Assembly (NCBI GenBank): GCA_016794985.1
Contig: JAEUIQ010000010.1
Span: 1-64,000, forward strand
Reading direction: 5' to 3'
DNA from: Planctomycetaceae bacterium
GTDB taxonomy: Bacteria > Planctomycetota > Planctomycetia > Pirellulales > Pirellulaceae
DNA length: 64,000 nt
Shown: positions 8,719-18,356 of the stretch, piece after piece
Layout: every line of letters starts with the position of its first letter
Position numbering within the stretch: the stretch's first letter is position 1
Program-made: the position numbers and the translations under genes
The notes under the pieces: generated by a model
What the model was told of the DNA's origin: nothing
The model's input: only the letters and a program-made list of their open reading frames with translations
Databases searched by the model: none

Positions 8719-10347
8719 ATGACAACAAGCAAGACGCTTCCAACGGCGACGGATCCGGGCACGATGCTCGTCGATCCGTGCCCCGGGGACCAAAGACTGG
8801 TCTCCGAGTTGGTTTCGGCGCTGGTCGCAGAGATCGGCTCTGATCGTTTCGAACTATATTTCGAGGAGCAGTCGTTTCGCGTGGTCGATGGCCGCGTGGA
8901 AATTGGTGCCGAGACGGAATTCGCACTCACGCAGATTCGCAGTCGCTTTGGGAATCTGTTGCCACAAATCGTGACACGGTTGTGGGGCGCTGAGGTGGCC
9001 ATCGACTTCAGAATTCAAGAGCCGCGCGTCCAAGGCTGTTTGTTTTCGGATGCCGAATTGCCCATGGCCAAAGCGACGGAAGCCGCCAGTCGTTTGCCCA
9101 AGCGAACTCGGACGAGGGTTGAAAAAGAGTCGCGTTCAAATCGTCAACCGACCTTGGAGCAGTTGGGTTTGTTTGCCAACAGCGAATTGCCGCGCGCGCC
9201 GGAGCCGCTGCCGCGTCAATCCAGCGGGGCCGCAGCTGCGGGCCAGTCTCGTGAATCGGCTTTGGTGCATGGGGTACGTTCCGAGGATTCCTTGGGTTTG
9301 CCGCCCGCCGCGCGAGCTGGCATGACGCTGACTAGTTTTCAGTTCGGCACCAACAATAGTTTGGCCAAAGCAGCCACGGATCAAGTGATTCAAAGACCGG
9401 GCCAGATTTCTCCGTTGGTATTGTTTGGGCCAGTGGGATCAGGCAAGACTCATTTGGCCACGGCGTTAGGTCAACACTTGCGGAGGAGAGTGACAAACTA
9501 CTCGGTGTTGCAACTTTCCGCCGAACAGTTCACGACTCGGTTCTTGCAGGCATTAAATGGTTCGGGCTTGCCGAGCTTGCGGTCTCAGTTTCGCGATGTT
9601 GATTTGTTGATCTTGGAAGACATTCAATTCTTCCAAGGAAAAAAAGCCACCTTGGTGGAATTGCAGCACACGATTGACAGCCTGTTGCGTCTGGGCAAGC
9701 AACTGATCTTGACCACCGATCGACATCCGAACGATTTGAGTTTTTTGAGTAGTGAAATCCAAACGAGATTGGTGAGCGGATTGGTGATTCCGTTGCAGTT
9801 GCCCGACCGCGAGGCTCGAGTGGCGATCTGCCAACGTTGGTGCGAACAATGGCGTTTGACGACAGCGCCAGGCATGATCGAATGGTTGGCCGATCACGTG
9901 GCCGGGGACACGCGCCGCTTGTCAGGGGCCTTGTTTCGGCTGTTGGCAACGCAGTCCAGTCGCGGGGCGTTGGTTCAGCCGCATGAAGCCATGGAAATCT
10001 TGAGCGATTACGCGATCACCCATGGCCAATTGTGTTCGCTTTCGATGATTCAAAAAGCGGTCTGTGGATTGTGTGGTATTGAACCAGCCGATCTGAACGG
10101 TGCGCAACGGACACGGAAGATTAGCGGGGCCCGGATGCTGGCAATGTACTTGGCCCGCAAGCACACGCCAGCAGCTTTGGCCGAGATCGGCGAGTTTTTT
10201 GGCGGTCGGCGACACAGCACGGTGGTCGCTGCTGAAAAGCGAATCCGCACAGCGATGCAGAAAAACGAGAACCTAGAAACGGCCGCGCGTCCGCTAAATC
10301 TGCGCGAAGCCATTCGCAAAGTTGAAACACAATTGAAGACCGGTTGA
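8719..10347 (+). CDS. dnaA: Chromosomal replication initiator protein DnaA (divergent)
   Basis: AAA+ ATPase that unwinds the origin. The 542-residue protein has an N-terminal domain (about 25-105), a low-complexity linker (110-200), a Walker A motif GPVGSGKT at 237-244, Walker B DLLILED ending near 301, and a C-terminal DNA-binding domain with ARMLAMYLARKHT. The signature usually written FGGRDHSTV is FGGRRHSTV here, so the aspartate that contacts the DnaA box is an arginine. The sensor region and the linker are also divergent. No dnaN, recF or gyrB neighbour is present, so this may be an unlinked dnaA, as in many planctomycetes, or a second DnaA-like regulator. The start is ATG at 8719. Confidence 0.88.
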   Translation: MTTSKTLPTATDPGTMLVDPCPGDQRLVSELVSALVAEIGSDRFELYFEEQSFRVVDGRVEIGAETEFALTQIRSRFGNLLPQIVTRLWGAEVAIDFRIQEPRVQGCLFSDAELPMAKATEAASRLPKRTRTRVEKESRSNRQPTLEQLGLFANSELPRAPEPLPRQSSGAAAAGQSRESALVHGVRSEDSLGLPPAARAGMTLTSFQFGTNNSLAKAATDQVIQRPGQISPLVLFGPVGSGKTHLATALGQHLRRRVTNYSVLQLSAEQFTTRFLQALNGSGLPSLRSQFRDVDLLILEDIQFFQGKKATLVELQHTIDSLLRLGKQLILTTDRHPNDLSFLSSEIQTRLVSGLVIPLQLPDREARVAICQRWCEQWRLTTAPGMIEWLADHVAGDTRRLSGALFRLLATQSSRGALVQPHEAMEILSDYAITHGQLCSLSMIQKAVCGLCGIEPADLNGAQRTRKISGARMLAMYLARKHTPAALAEIGEFFGGRRHSTVVAAEKRIRTAMQKNENLETAARPLNLREAIRKVETQLKTG

Positions 10348-10409
10348 GCGGCGCCTCGCGGCGGATTTCCTGACGAAGCGCGCTCACCGATAATGGTTCA
10401 ACACGGAAG

Positions 10410-10772
10410 TTAGACCAGGACTGACGATTCAAGGGTATTCGAGATCGCACCCAGTGGGGCTGCGGTTGGGGCGATTTCTGTCGTCGCGTGGGCTGTCTTT
10501 TGGTAGCCCAATCCTCGGAGAACCTCTAGCAATTCGCTGCAAGTCGGAAACATGCGGCGATTCTTGCGTTTGTATTCGTCCACGGCTCGCATGAACTCGA
10601 GTTCGTCTTCCGAGTAGTCGCGTTCGCAAGTTGTGGGATCGATGTGCCGACGTCGAACGCCTCCGTCACGTCGTTCTTGGACCGCCTTGAGTTCCGAGGC
10701 CGTGCGACGATCCTTCTGCTTCCGTCGGCCCAACTCATCCATTTGAGCCAATTCAACTTTCTTTTTCGCCAT
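10410..10772 (-). CDS. Small conserved hypothetical protein
   Basis: A 120-residue charged protein starting MAKKKVELAQ. The start at 10772 is well supported by GGAGAGGA nine bases upstream; the open frame extends further 5' but lacks a better site. The first half is lysine- and arginine-rich with a predicted helix, and the centre carries the stretch YSEDELEFMRAVDEYKRKN followed by FPTCSELLEVLRGLGY, which I recall as a block repeated in many planctomycete hypothetical proteins. No enzymatic motif or membrane segment is visible. It may bind nucleic acid, given the charge, but this is a guess. It converges with dnaA, ending 62 bases from that gene. Confidence 0.7.
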   Translation of the reverse strand: MAKKKVELAQMDELGRRKQKDRRTASELKAVQERRDGGVRRRHIDPTTCERDYSEDELEFMRAVDEYKRKNRRMFPTCSELLEVLRGLGYQKTAHATTEIAPTAAPLGAISNTLESSVLV

Positions 10773-10979
10773 GCGGGAAAATCCTCTCCGATTTGATGCG
10801 AGTCCGTGATCTGGCAAAGCTTGCCGGTCGCGGAAACTCTACCTCATCTTTTGAGGAAAATTGGACACGGACGTTGAAAAAACGCAACGAAAACGAAAGA
10901 GGATCGAATTGTAGCGATCATAACGTCCGTGCCCCAACTTGTTAAAGTCGAGGCCATGGGCGGCTTAGCCAGCCAGGGC

Positions 10980-11342
<363 letters not shown>

Positions 11343-11365
11343 TTATGGATTTGACAAAAAGAACA

Positions 11366-12847
11366 TTAGTCTTGAACGGGACTGTAAGGATAGGCCACCA
11401 TGCCGTGTTCGGTCGTGTCGAGGCCGGCAATTTCTTCTTCTTCCGGAACCCGCAGGCCAATCGTGTACTTTAGTCCTAGGAAGATCAGCAAAGAAGTTCC
11501 GAAGGACCACAACATGATCGCGACGACGCCAATCACCTGGGCAGTGAGCAGCTTGAAGCCGCCGCCGAACAACAAGCCAGAGTTATTCGCGTAAATCTCT
11601 TGAGCAAATAAACCAACGGCCAACGTGCCCCACGCGCCACAAACACCGTGGACCGAGATTGCTCCAACAGGGTCATCGATGCGAAGACGATCAAACATCA
11701 ACACGGAGAGTACACACACGACACCACCAATTCCACCAATCACCAGAGCGGAAGTTGGACCGACATCGTTACAACCGGCGGTTATTGAAACCAGTCCTGC
11801 CAAGGCACCATTCAAGGCGAAACTAGCATCGGGTTTCTTGAACAAGACCCATGATGTCGACATCGCGGTCAATACACCGGCAACCGCAGACAAGTTAGTA
11901 ATCACAGCGATGCGTGCGAAATTTCCACCGGCCATCGAAGTCGTTGATCCAGGATTGAATCCGAACCAACCCAACCACAATATAAAGACCCCTAACGCGG
12001 CCAACGGAATCGAATGTCCCATGATCGGAGTAACCGATCCATCCTTGTGGAATTTTCCGACGCGTGCACCAATGACGATTGCCCCTGCCAATGCCGCCCA
12101 GCCACCCACCGAATGAACGGCGGTCGATCCAGCGAAGTCAATAAACCCTCGGTTCTGCAACCAGCCCCCACCGCCGTGTGCGTCCAGGTGGTAGAAGTTA
12201 CCCCAAATCCAACTACCGGAGACGGGATAAACCACTGCCGTAATGACCACGCTATACACCAAATAAGACGTAAACTTGGTTCGTTCTGCCATCGCACCAG
12301 AAACAATGGTCGCGGCCGTGGCGGCGAAAACGGTCTGGAAGATCAGAAAAGTGTATTCCCAGTTACTTGTTTTCCCATCGACCAAACCGTCCACGAAGAA
12401 ATCGGTCGTTCCATACCAACCCGTGGTGGTGACTCCAAACATGAGTCCAAATCCTACGATCCAGTAGGCAATGGAACCCACACTGAAATCCAGCAAGTTC
12501 TTCATGATGATGTTGACGCAGTTCTTGGCTCGCGTAAAACCCGCCTCTACCAGAGCAAAACCCGCTTGCATAAAGAAGACCAGGAACGCTGCGATGCACG
12601 TCCAAAGCCAGCCCGTTTGCTCGGAAACCGACGCGGTGGCAGCAGCGGCCTCGCTTTGCAAAGCCTCAATCGCTTTTTGTAGATCTTCGACCGTTGGTGG
12701 CTTCGGCGGCGTTTCCACAGCCTCAGCTCCGGTCTCCTGGGCTAAGATCATGGGATCGCTGCCCAGCAACGCTCCCCCCAGAACCAAACAGAAAATGAAA
12801 ATCAATCGACTCGAACCAATCAAACGCGGCATCATGGAGTTTCCCAT
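11366..12847 (-). CDS. amt: Ammonium transporter
   Basis: Amt/MEP/Rh channel for ammonium in the inner membrane. From ATG at 12847 it has 493 residues: a signal peptide ending near ILAQ, an acidic and proline-containing spacer, then eleven membrane segments. Recognised blocks include FMQAGFALVEAGFTRAKN, the pore region around SGSWIWG, DFAGSTAVHSVGG (with the conserved Asp and first pore His) and ISVHGVCGAWGTLAVGLFA (second pore His). The open frame extends 43 residues further upstream, but those residues do not look like a signal sequence; ATG at 12835 is a second candidate. It is followed by glnB in a probable two-gene operon. Confidence 0.95.
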   Translation of the reverse strand: MGNSMMPRLIGSSRLIFIFCLVLGGALLGSDPMILAQETGAEAVETPPKPPTVEDLQKAIEALQSEAAAATASVSEQTGWLWTCIAAFLVFFMQAGFALVEAGFTRAKNCVNIIMKNLLDFSVGSIAYWIVGFGLMFGVTTTGWYGTTDFFVDGLVDGKTSNWEYTFLIFQTVFAATAATIVSGAMAERTKFTSYLVYSVVITAVVYPVSGSWIWGNFYHLDAHGGGGWLQNRGFIDFAGSTAVHSVGGWAALAGAIVIGARVGKFHKDGSVTPIMGHSIPLAALGVFILWLGWFGFNPGSTTSMAGGNFARIAVITNLSAVAGVLTAMSTSWVLFKKPDASFALNGALAGLVSITAGCNDVGPTSALVIGGIGGVVCVLSVLMFDRLRIDDPVGAISVHGVCGAWGTLAVGLFAQEIYANNSGLLFGGGFKLLTAQVIGVVAIMLWSFGTSLLIFLGLKYTIGLRVPEEEEIAGLDTTEHGMVAYPYSPVQD

Positions 12848-13376
12848 TTCTTTCACAAAAGGCAGCACGGAACGTGGGGCCGTTCCCTGGCCAAACCCGA
12901 GTACCCATCCAGAACGGCGGTTTCCCACCAAGGCGGACCAAGCACCCTTCCCAAATACGCACGTCAACTCCCACATCGCAGCGCAATTGAAAATTGCCGC
13001 GCAATGTGGCGTTGCACAACCAGCCTCGCGTAAGCAGCCCGCGTGCCATTCAAATCAAAGTGAAATAAAACGCCTTCAACAGCAATAAGGCGACGTTAAT
13101 GGATTCTAAATTCTCATTGCGATTGCTGACTTATCGACGAATGATGCCGACTGCGCGTTCTTTGGGCAGTCGCGTGTGCTTTATGCCTAACAGACAGGCA
13201 CCAGGTGCCGATCGAGTCGAGCAAGCTGTGAAATGGCGATTTTAGGGAAAACGGGAGAACCTTGTCGAAGCGTCATGCCAAAATCGGTCGCTTGTTGCGG
13301 CGGAGTTGCCGCAAAACGCGCGGACCGTTACTCTGGGGCGAGCTTGTCAGCGGAACTTGATTGGGAGACGTCGGCC
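12848..13376. other. Divergent intergenic region between amt and the dipeptidase
   Basis: No convincing gene. It should hold the promoter of amt and that of the dipeptidase. A perfect palindrome, GGCACC-A-GGTGCC, lies at 13197-13209 and could be an operator. I looked for a sigma-54 -24/-12 element in front of amt and did not find a convincing one. Confidence 0.5.
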
Positions 13377-14597
13377 ATGTCGCAAAAGCAAAACCGTTGG
13401 ATCTTGAATGGGATTCTTTCGCTCCTATGGGCGGGATGCACTGCTCCGGTTTTCGGCCAAGTGCCGCAGGACGCGATTCCCGCCAAGCCCGCCGACGGAC
13501 CGGCAGCTACGAATGCTGCGACGGACGAACCGGCCTTTCCACCGATCGTCATTTCGGCCGAAGCTCGGCGGATACACTTTGCGGGCTCATTGTTCGACGG
13601 CCACAACGATTTGCCGTGGACCATGCGGGCCGAAGCGAATTCCAGCTTCGACAAGGTCGACATCGCTCAGCCCACCAAGTTTCATACGGACATACCCCGC
13701 CTGAAAGCGGGCGGATTGAAAGCCCAGTTTTGGTCTGTGTACGTACCGTCCAGTTCCGCGGTCACCGGTAATGCCACCGTGATGACCATGGAGCAAATCG
13801 ATATTGTGGACGACATGTTGCGGCGATATCCGGAACATTTTCAACGTGCCGGAACGGCGGCCGAGGTCCGACAAGCGATTGCTCAGGGCAAGATTGCCTC
13901 GATGATGGGCATTGAAGGCGGACATTCGATTGAAAACCAACTGGGCCTCATCCAGCGATTTTATGATCGGGGGGTACGATACATGACCCTGACGCATTCG
14001 AAGAACGTCGATTGGGCCGATAGCGCGACGGACGAACCTCGTCACAACGGACTAGCGGATTTTGGGCGCGAAGTTGTCTTGGAGATGAATCGTGTGGGGA
14101 TGTTGGTCGACATTTCGCATGTCAGTCCCGCGACGATGCATGCCGCTCTGGATGTTTCGCGGGCTCCCGTCATCTTCTCGCATTCTTCGGCTCGTGCCAT
14201 CTGTGATCATCCGCGCAATGTGCCCGATGACGTACTGAAGAGAATCCCCGCCAATGGCGGCGTGGTCATGGTGACCTTTGTTTCGGGATTTATCGCGCCA
14301 ACCGAACTGCTGAAACGTGAACCCAAAGCGCGGGGTACGATTTACGATGTGTGCGACCACATCGAGCATGTGATCAAGGTGGCGGGGATCGATCATGTGG
14401 GGATCGGTGGGGACTACGACGGAGTGACCAGCCTGCCGCATGGGCTGGAGGACGTCTCAAAGTATCCTGCGATCACTCAGATCCTGTTAGACCGCGGTTA
14501 CGGAGAGGAGCAGATTCACAAGCTATTAGGTGGCAACATCCTGCGGGTTATGGAGCAGGCCGAGAAAGTCGCTGCGGAGCTCCGCGCGGCTCGGTAA
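13377..14597 (+). CDS. Secreted membrane dipeptidase (peptidase family M19)
   Basis: Zinc-dependent dipeptidase of the renal dipeptidase family, about 406 residues. The ATG at 13377 follows GGGAGA by eight bases and gives a signal peptide ending near VFGQ; an upstream in-frame start lacks this support. Zinc ligands and neighbours are visible: FDGHNDLPW (His-x-Asp), GIEGGHSIENQ (bridging Glu), DISHVS and SHSSARAI (His), and HVGIGGDYDGV near the C terminus. It would cleave dipeptides outside the cytoplasm. It stands alone, 149 bases ahead of the next gene. Identification is firm; the exact substrate range is not. Confidence 0.95.
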   Translation: MSQKQNRWILNGILSLLWAGCTAPVFGQVPQDAIPAKPADGPAATNAATDEPAFPPIVISAEARRIHFAGSLFDGHNDLPWTMRAEANSSFDKVDIAQPTKFHTDIPRLKAGGLKAQFWSVYVPSSSAVTGNATVMTMEQIDIVDDMLRRYPEHFQRAGTAAEVRQAIAQGKIASMMGIEGGHSIENQLGLIQRFYDRGVRYMTLTHSKNVDWADSATDEPRHNGLADFGREVVLEMNRVGMLVDISHVSPATMHAALDVSRAPVIFSHSSARAICDHPRNVPDDVLKRIPANGGVVMVTFVSGFIAPTELLKREPKARGTIYDVCDHIEHVIKVAGIDHVGIGGDYDGVTSLPHGLEDVSKYPAITQILLDRGYGEEQIHKLLGGNILRVMEQAEKVAAELRAAR

Positions 14598-14746
14598 TCC
14601 GGGTATGCCGCGCTGCGAGTGGTCGCTTGGGACCTGGGTTTCGTTGAGCGGCAAAACCACGACATAAATCTTGCTAATTTTGTCCTGGGAATCTAGATTG
14701 TGCGGCAACGGTAGGACCGTTACGAGGCCCCTGCATAGAACCTGTT

Positions 14747-15679
14747 ATGAAGCACTCCCGATTCTCGAAGCACTTCTATCGACTGCTCCAATCGGCCAAG
14801 GCCTTGGCTTTGGATTCGGAGCTGCCGTCGATCCTGTTGATGATGCCTACCTGCAGCGATTGGGAGAATGCCAAGAAGGCCGCGGAACCTATTCAGTTGG
14901 TGGTCGCGAGCGTCAACAAGCAGCATTGTTTAACTGCGGAAGAACACGGGGTCCCGGTCATTGAATTGCCCGTTGCCGATGTTCCGATTCACGAACTGAT
15001 CTCGATTGCCCTTTTGAGCGGTGTGGCCGACGATATTTTTCCTCAAGGTTCGGAAATTATCGTGATGTACAGTGCCTATACTCATGATCGGGTTGACTCC
15101 GTTTCGTTGGTGCAAATGGATGAGCACTTGGGGCGGCTCACGAGTCGCGACTTGCAGTCGTTTGAAACCAAGGTGCCTTTGAATGTGTTGAAGTCGGTGG
15201 TCGATCTGGCAGTCGAGATCGGTCGGGAGGGCCGCGAGGGCAAGCCGGTCGGCACGATGTTCGTCGTGGGTGATCACAAGAAAGTCCTCAAGCATAGTCG
15301 CGCCACGGGCTTCGATGTCGTCAAAGGCTACAAACGGACCGAACGCAGTATTTTTGATCCGAAGGTCCGCGAATCGCTCAAAGAGTTAGCTCAAATGGAT
15401 GGCTGCTTCGTCGTTTCGGCGGATGGAGTCGTCGAAGGCACTTCGCGTTTAATCGATACGCTGCCTGTCGAAGTGGCGCTCTCGCACGGGTTGGGTTCAC
15501 GGCACTTGGCCGGTGCGGCGATTAGCAAGAACACCAACAGCATTGCGATCGTCGTCAGCGAATCCAGTGGCACGATTCGCATCTTTCAAAACGGCGAAGC
15601 CGCATTGACGATCGGTCAAGGCGAACGCCGGGCCTTCAAGTGGGAAGGCCTCGGACTGGAAGATAGCCGACACGATTGA
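14747..15679 (+). CDS. Diadenylate-cyclase-like (DisA_N / DAC domain) protein
   Basis: A 310-residue soluble protein. Residues about 165-290 resemble the DAC domain that makes cyclic di-AMP: GTMFVVGD, then LAQMDGCFVVSADGVV, then GLGSRHLAGAAIS, and SIAIVVSESSGTIRIFQNG. The arrangement (about 160 N-terminal residues, then DAC) is closest to the archaeal DacZ layout rather than to CdaA or DisA, because there are no membrane helices and no helix-hairpin-helix domain. The canonical DGA motif is DGC (218-220) and RHR is RHL (252-254), so catalysis is not assured. The N-terminal half may be a nucleotide-binding or sensory domain. It has no obvious operon partner. Confidence 0.8.
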   Translation: MKHSRFSKHFYRLLQSAKALALDSELPSILLMMPTCSDWENAKKAAEPIQLVVASVNKQHCLTAEEHGVPVIELPVADVPIHELISIALLSGVADDIFPQGSEIIVMYSAYTHDRVDSVSLVQMDEHLGRLTSRDLQSFETKVPLNVLKSVVDLAVEIGREGREGKPVGTMFVVGDHKKVLKHSRATGFDVVKGYKRTERSIFDPKVRESLKELAQMDGCFVVSADGVVEGTSRLIDTLPVEVALSHGLGSRHLAGAAISKNTNSIAIVVSESSGTIRIFQNGEAALTIGQGERRAFKWEGLGLEDSRHD

Positions 15680-15911
15680 TGTGGTTCACAGCCGGATCCA
15701 ATAACTCATGGAACGGCGATTTCATGAAGTCTTGATGTGCTTTGCGTGAAGATTTTGTTCGCGCGTGTTTCGTTTTCTACATCAAATTTTCTTCAATTAC
15801 TAATCGAACTCGTTGATCAATTTTAATGATCGCTGGCTAGTCTGATCGCCCGTGAAGTGAATTCATTTCGAGTTTGCTCGCGGATCGTTTCCTTTATTGG
15901 GAGTATCAGAC

Positions 15912-17612
15912 ATGACCTTACGTGACCCTCAAGGTCTTTGGCTCCATTTCGGTAGCCAAATCAAAAAATCTCTCAGCAAGTTGCTTGGTATGGCGACTTG
16001 CTGTGGAGCGCTGGCGATGTGCGGTTCAGCCAACGCGCAATTGCAAACCGTAGCCTTCGACGACTTTGAAGATCTGCACACGACGATGGTGCCTTTTACG
16101 GTCGCACCGAACGTGTATGCCGATGGAACCGACTATTCGACGCAGATTCGAACCGGAACCCCGCGGGCATGGACCATTGATAACAGCCAAATGGGCAACC
16201 CGGCTGGCTCGTCTGCGGGAGGCGTGTGCCTCGAACCTGGATACAACGGGTGGACAGCGATGGACGTGACCTCTTGGACAGCCGAGCAAGGTGTCCAAGC
16301 CGGTCGGACTGCTTTGGGATTAGCGACCCGCAATACTGCATTGGTTGCCGATCCGGATGCCTATTACGACTTCGATAGTCCGGCTCAGCCAGGCGATGCC
16401 TACAACTCTTACATCAGCCGCAGTTACGACCTGACTGGGTTTAATCTCAGCACGTTGGAAATCTCGTTTGATTATGAGTTTGCCATTGAGAATAACCAAC
16501 GTGGTACGATCGAAGTTTCGTTCGATGGAGGCACGACTTGGCAGTTGGTATTGGATCTGATCAAAGGATCTAACCCCAACAACACCATCTTGCGTGGGCC
16601 AGGCACCTTTGTTGCCGGGACGCACTTTAATCCGACCAGCACTCAAATGCTGCTGCGAATTGGTTGTATTACCGCGGGCAATAACTGGTGGTTCGCCGTG
16701 GACAACGTTCGGGTGAAAACTAGCGATGGCTTCGACGATCTCGAGGACTTTGAAGGCCTGCCGATGGTGTCGTTCCTGAACGCACCTCCGGGTGCTCGCC
16801 CGCCGTTGGCGCCACCATTCGATGGGACGGACTTCACCAACGTGATTCCGAATTGGACCATTGACAATAGCTTGATGAACGGTTTTTGTCGCGAAGCGGG
16901 CTTCGATGGTTGGACGGCACTCGACATCAAGTGCTGGGTCAATCAGCAAGGTGGCGATGGACGATCGTTGTTGGACTTTGGTGGGTTCAACCAGAACGCT
17001 GCACTTGTTGCCGACGGCGATGCGTTCTACGACTTTGGTCGAAACCTCTCGAACACCGGCTCCCCGCCACCAAATGCGGTAAACACCTACATCCAACGCG
17101 AATACGATTTGTCGACCTACGACAATCGCACGTTGCAAATTTCTCTCGATTACGAATTCCGAATCGAAAATCAACAACGCGGGACCATTGAAGTCTCTTT
17201 TGATGGCGGTCAAACCTGGATTTTGCTTCGTGAATTGGTCAAAGGAACTTCGAGCAACGGCACGTACCTGATCGACTCACCGGTATTCGTGGCCGGTACC
17301 GACTTTGTAGCCTTGCAAACCAAAAAGATGATTCTGCGTCTGGGATACCTGGATTCGGATAACAACTGGTGGTTTGCCGTCGACAACGTCTTGGTTCAAG
17401 CGGAGACACTGAGCTTCCTTCCGGGAGATGCCAATGACGATGGCTTCTTCGATTTCGGCGATATCGAAGCGTTTGTGCTCGCGCTGATGGATCCGGATGC
17501 CTACGCACAACAGTATCCGAATGTCAATGTGAATAACGTCTTGGACTTTTACGGTGATGGTAACTTTGACTTTGGCGATTTGGAAGCATTTGTAGTTGCC
17601 TTGCTGGAATAG
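15912..17612 (+). CDS. Secreted two-module protein with C-terminal dockerin-like domain
   Basis: The ATG at 15912 is eight bases after GGGAG; the TTG five codons upstream is less likely. The 566 residues start with a signal peptide ending near ANAQ, followed by two tandem modules of about 230 residues (about 45-275 and 280-505). Each runs from DDFED or LEDFEG to a NNWWFAVDNV block, with RGTIEVSFDGG inside, which suggests a jelly-roll carbohydrate- or calcium-binding fold. The last 60 residues hold two calcium-loop repeats, GDANDDGFFDFGDIEAF and YGDGNFDFGDLEAF, like a type I dockerin. It is probably a surface or extracellular protein. The next gene encodes a possible cohesin-like partner. Confidence 0.85.
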   Translation: MTLRDPQGLWLHFGSQIKKSLSKLLGMATCCGALAMCGSANAQLQTVAFDDFEDLHTTMVPFTVAPNVYADGTDYSTQIRTGTPRAWTIDNSQMGNPAGSSAGGVCLEPGYNGWTAMDVTSWTAEQGVQAGRTALGLATRNTALVADPDAYYDFDSPAQPGDAYNSYISRSYDLTGFNLSTLEISFDYEFAIENNQRGTIEVSFDGGTTWQLVLDLIKGSNPNNTILRGPGTFVAGTHFNPTSTQMLLRIGCITAGNNWWFAVDNVRVKTSDGFDDLEDFEGLPMVSFLNAPPGARPPLAPPFDGTDFTNVIPNWTIDNSLMNGFCREAGFDGWTALDIKCWVNQQGGDGRSLLDFGGFNQNAALVADGDAFYDFGRNLSNTGSPPPNAVNTYIQREYDLSTYDNRTLQISLDYEFRIENQQRGTIEVSFDGGQTWILLRELVKGTSSNGTYLIDSPVFVAGTDFVALQTKKMILRLGYLDSDNNWWFAVDNVLVQAETLSFLPGDANDDGFFDFGDIEAFVLALMDPDAYAQQYPNVNVNNVLDFYGDGNFDFGDLEAFVVALLE

Positions 17613-17632
17613 TTCGTTTGGTTCTCGGTAAA

Positions 17633-17668
17633 TGCCAGAACAACAACGTCGTGGTTCTGGCAGTTTGT
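17633..17668 (+). terminator. Probable terminator after the dockerin protein gene
   Basis: TGCCAGAAC at 17633-17641 pairs perfectly with GTTCTGGCA at 17654-17662 across a 12-base loop, followed by a modest T-rich tail (GTTTGTTCC). It lies 21 bases after the stop codon. The weak tail lowers confidence. Confidence 0.55.
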
Positions 17669-17702
17669 TCCATGTCTCCCTTGAGAAAGAAAGTCTCAAA
17701 TC

Positions 17703-18320
17703 ATGAAAAGTCGTCTTCTTGCCCTGATGCTCTTGCTGACTTCGATCTGTGTATCGACGTCGCAGGCCGACATCATTTTTAGCCGCAGCGGCACTGATGC
17801 CCTCGCAGGAAACAGTGTCGAAGTCCAGGTTGGACAAAGCTCCTCGATTTTTGTTTGGGTCTCCACCGCGCCAGCTCAAACGATGACGGGAATCTCGTTC
17901 AATGTTCTGAGTAGCGTGCCTGCGACCGCTTCTGGCGTTTCGCATACCGTGCAAAACGGCGGCCGTTGGAGTTCCGTCCAAGCAGGTGGTTTGAACACTA
18001 GCGGGAATCTGCTCAACAATCACCGTGCGTTCTACCTTCCGGGTATCACTGCCGGAACGGGAATCAACACCGGTGGCTTGAACAACTATGTTCTACATAG
18101 TCAATTGCAATTCACCGCGAATGCCATCGGTACTACCAACTTGACGTTTACTTCGACCACCGCTGGCATCTCGTTCTTGGGCGTGGGTGGCAACCAATGG
18201 AATAACGTGGTCAAAGGCGTGGGCTCGATCAATGTTAGCGCCGTTCCTGAACCTAGCTCTGCTTTGCTGGTTTTGGTCGGAGCTGCCGGTTGGGTCGTCG
18301 CACGACGTCGTCGCGTGTAG
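17703..18320 (+). CDS. PEP-CTERM-anchored protein with cohesin-like domain
   Basis: A 205-residue exported protein. It has a signal peptide ending near TSQA, and a C-terminal sorting signal: VPEPSS, a hydrophobic stretch and a RRRRV tail, recognised by exosortase-type enzymes. The middle 140 residues are beta-rich with a run of VQVGQSSSIFVWVSTA, TGISFNVL and LQFTANAIGTTNLTFTSTT, which resembles the cohesin fold rather than any enzyme. This resemblance is from pattern only. The preceding gene ends in a dockerin-like domain 90 bases upstream, so the two could interact. A strong terminator follows. Confidence 0.8.
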   Translation: MKSRLLALMLLLTSICVSTSQADIIFSRSGTDALAGNSVEVQVGQSSSIFVWVSTAPAQTMTGISFNVLSSVPATASGVSHTVQNGGRWSSVQAGGLNTSGNLLNNHRAFYLPGITAGTGINTGGLNNYVLHSQLQFTANAIGTTNLTFTSTTAGISFLGVGGNQWNNVVKGVGSINVSAVPEPSSALLVLVGAAGWVVARRRRV

Positions 18321-18356
18321 AGTTTGGCTTCACTTCCACGAGTGATGGTTCTCCCG

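Noticed and set aside
12848-13230. Sigma-54 promoter for amt
   Set aside because: I looked for GG-N10-GC elements on the minus strand and found none with correct spacing.
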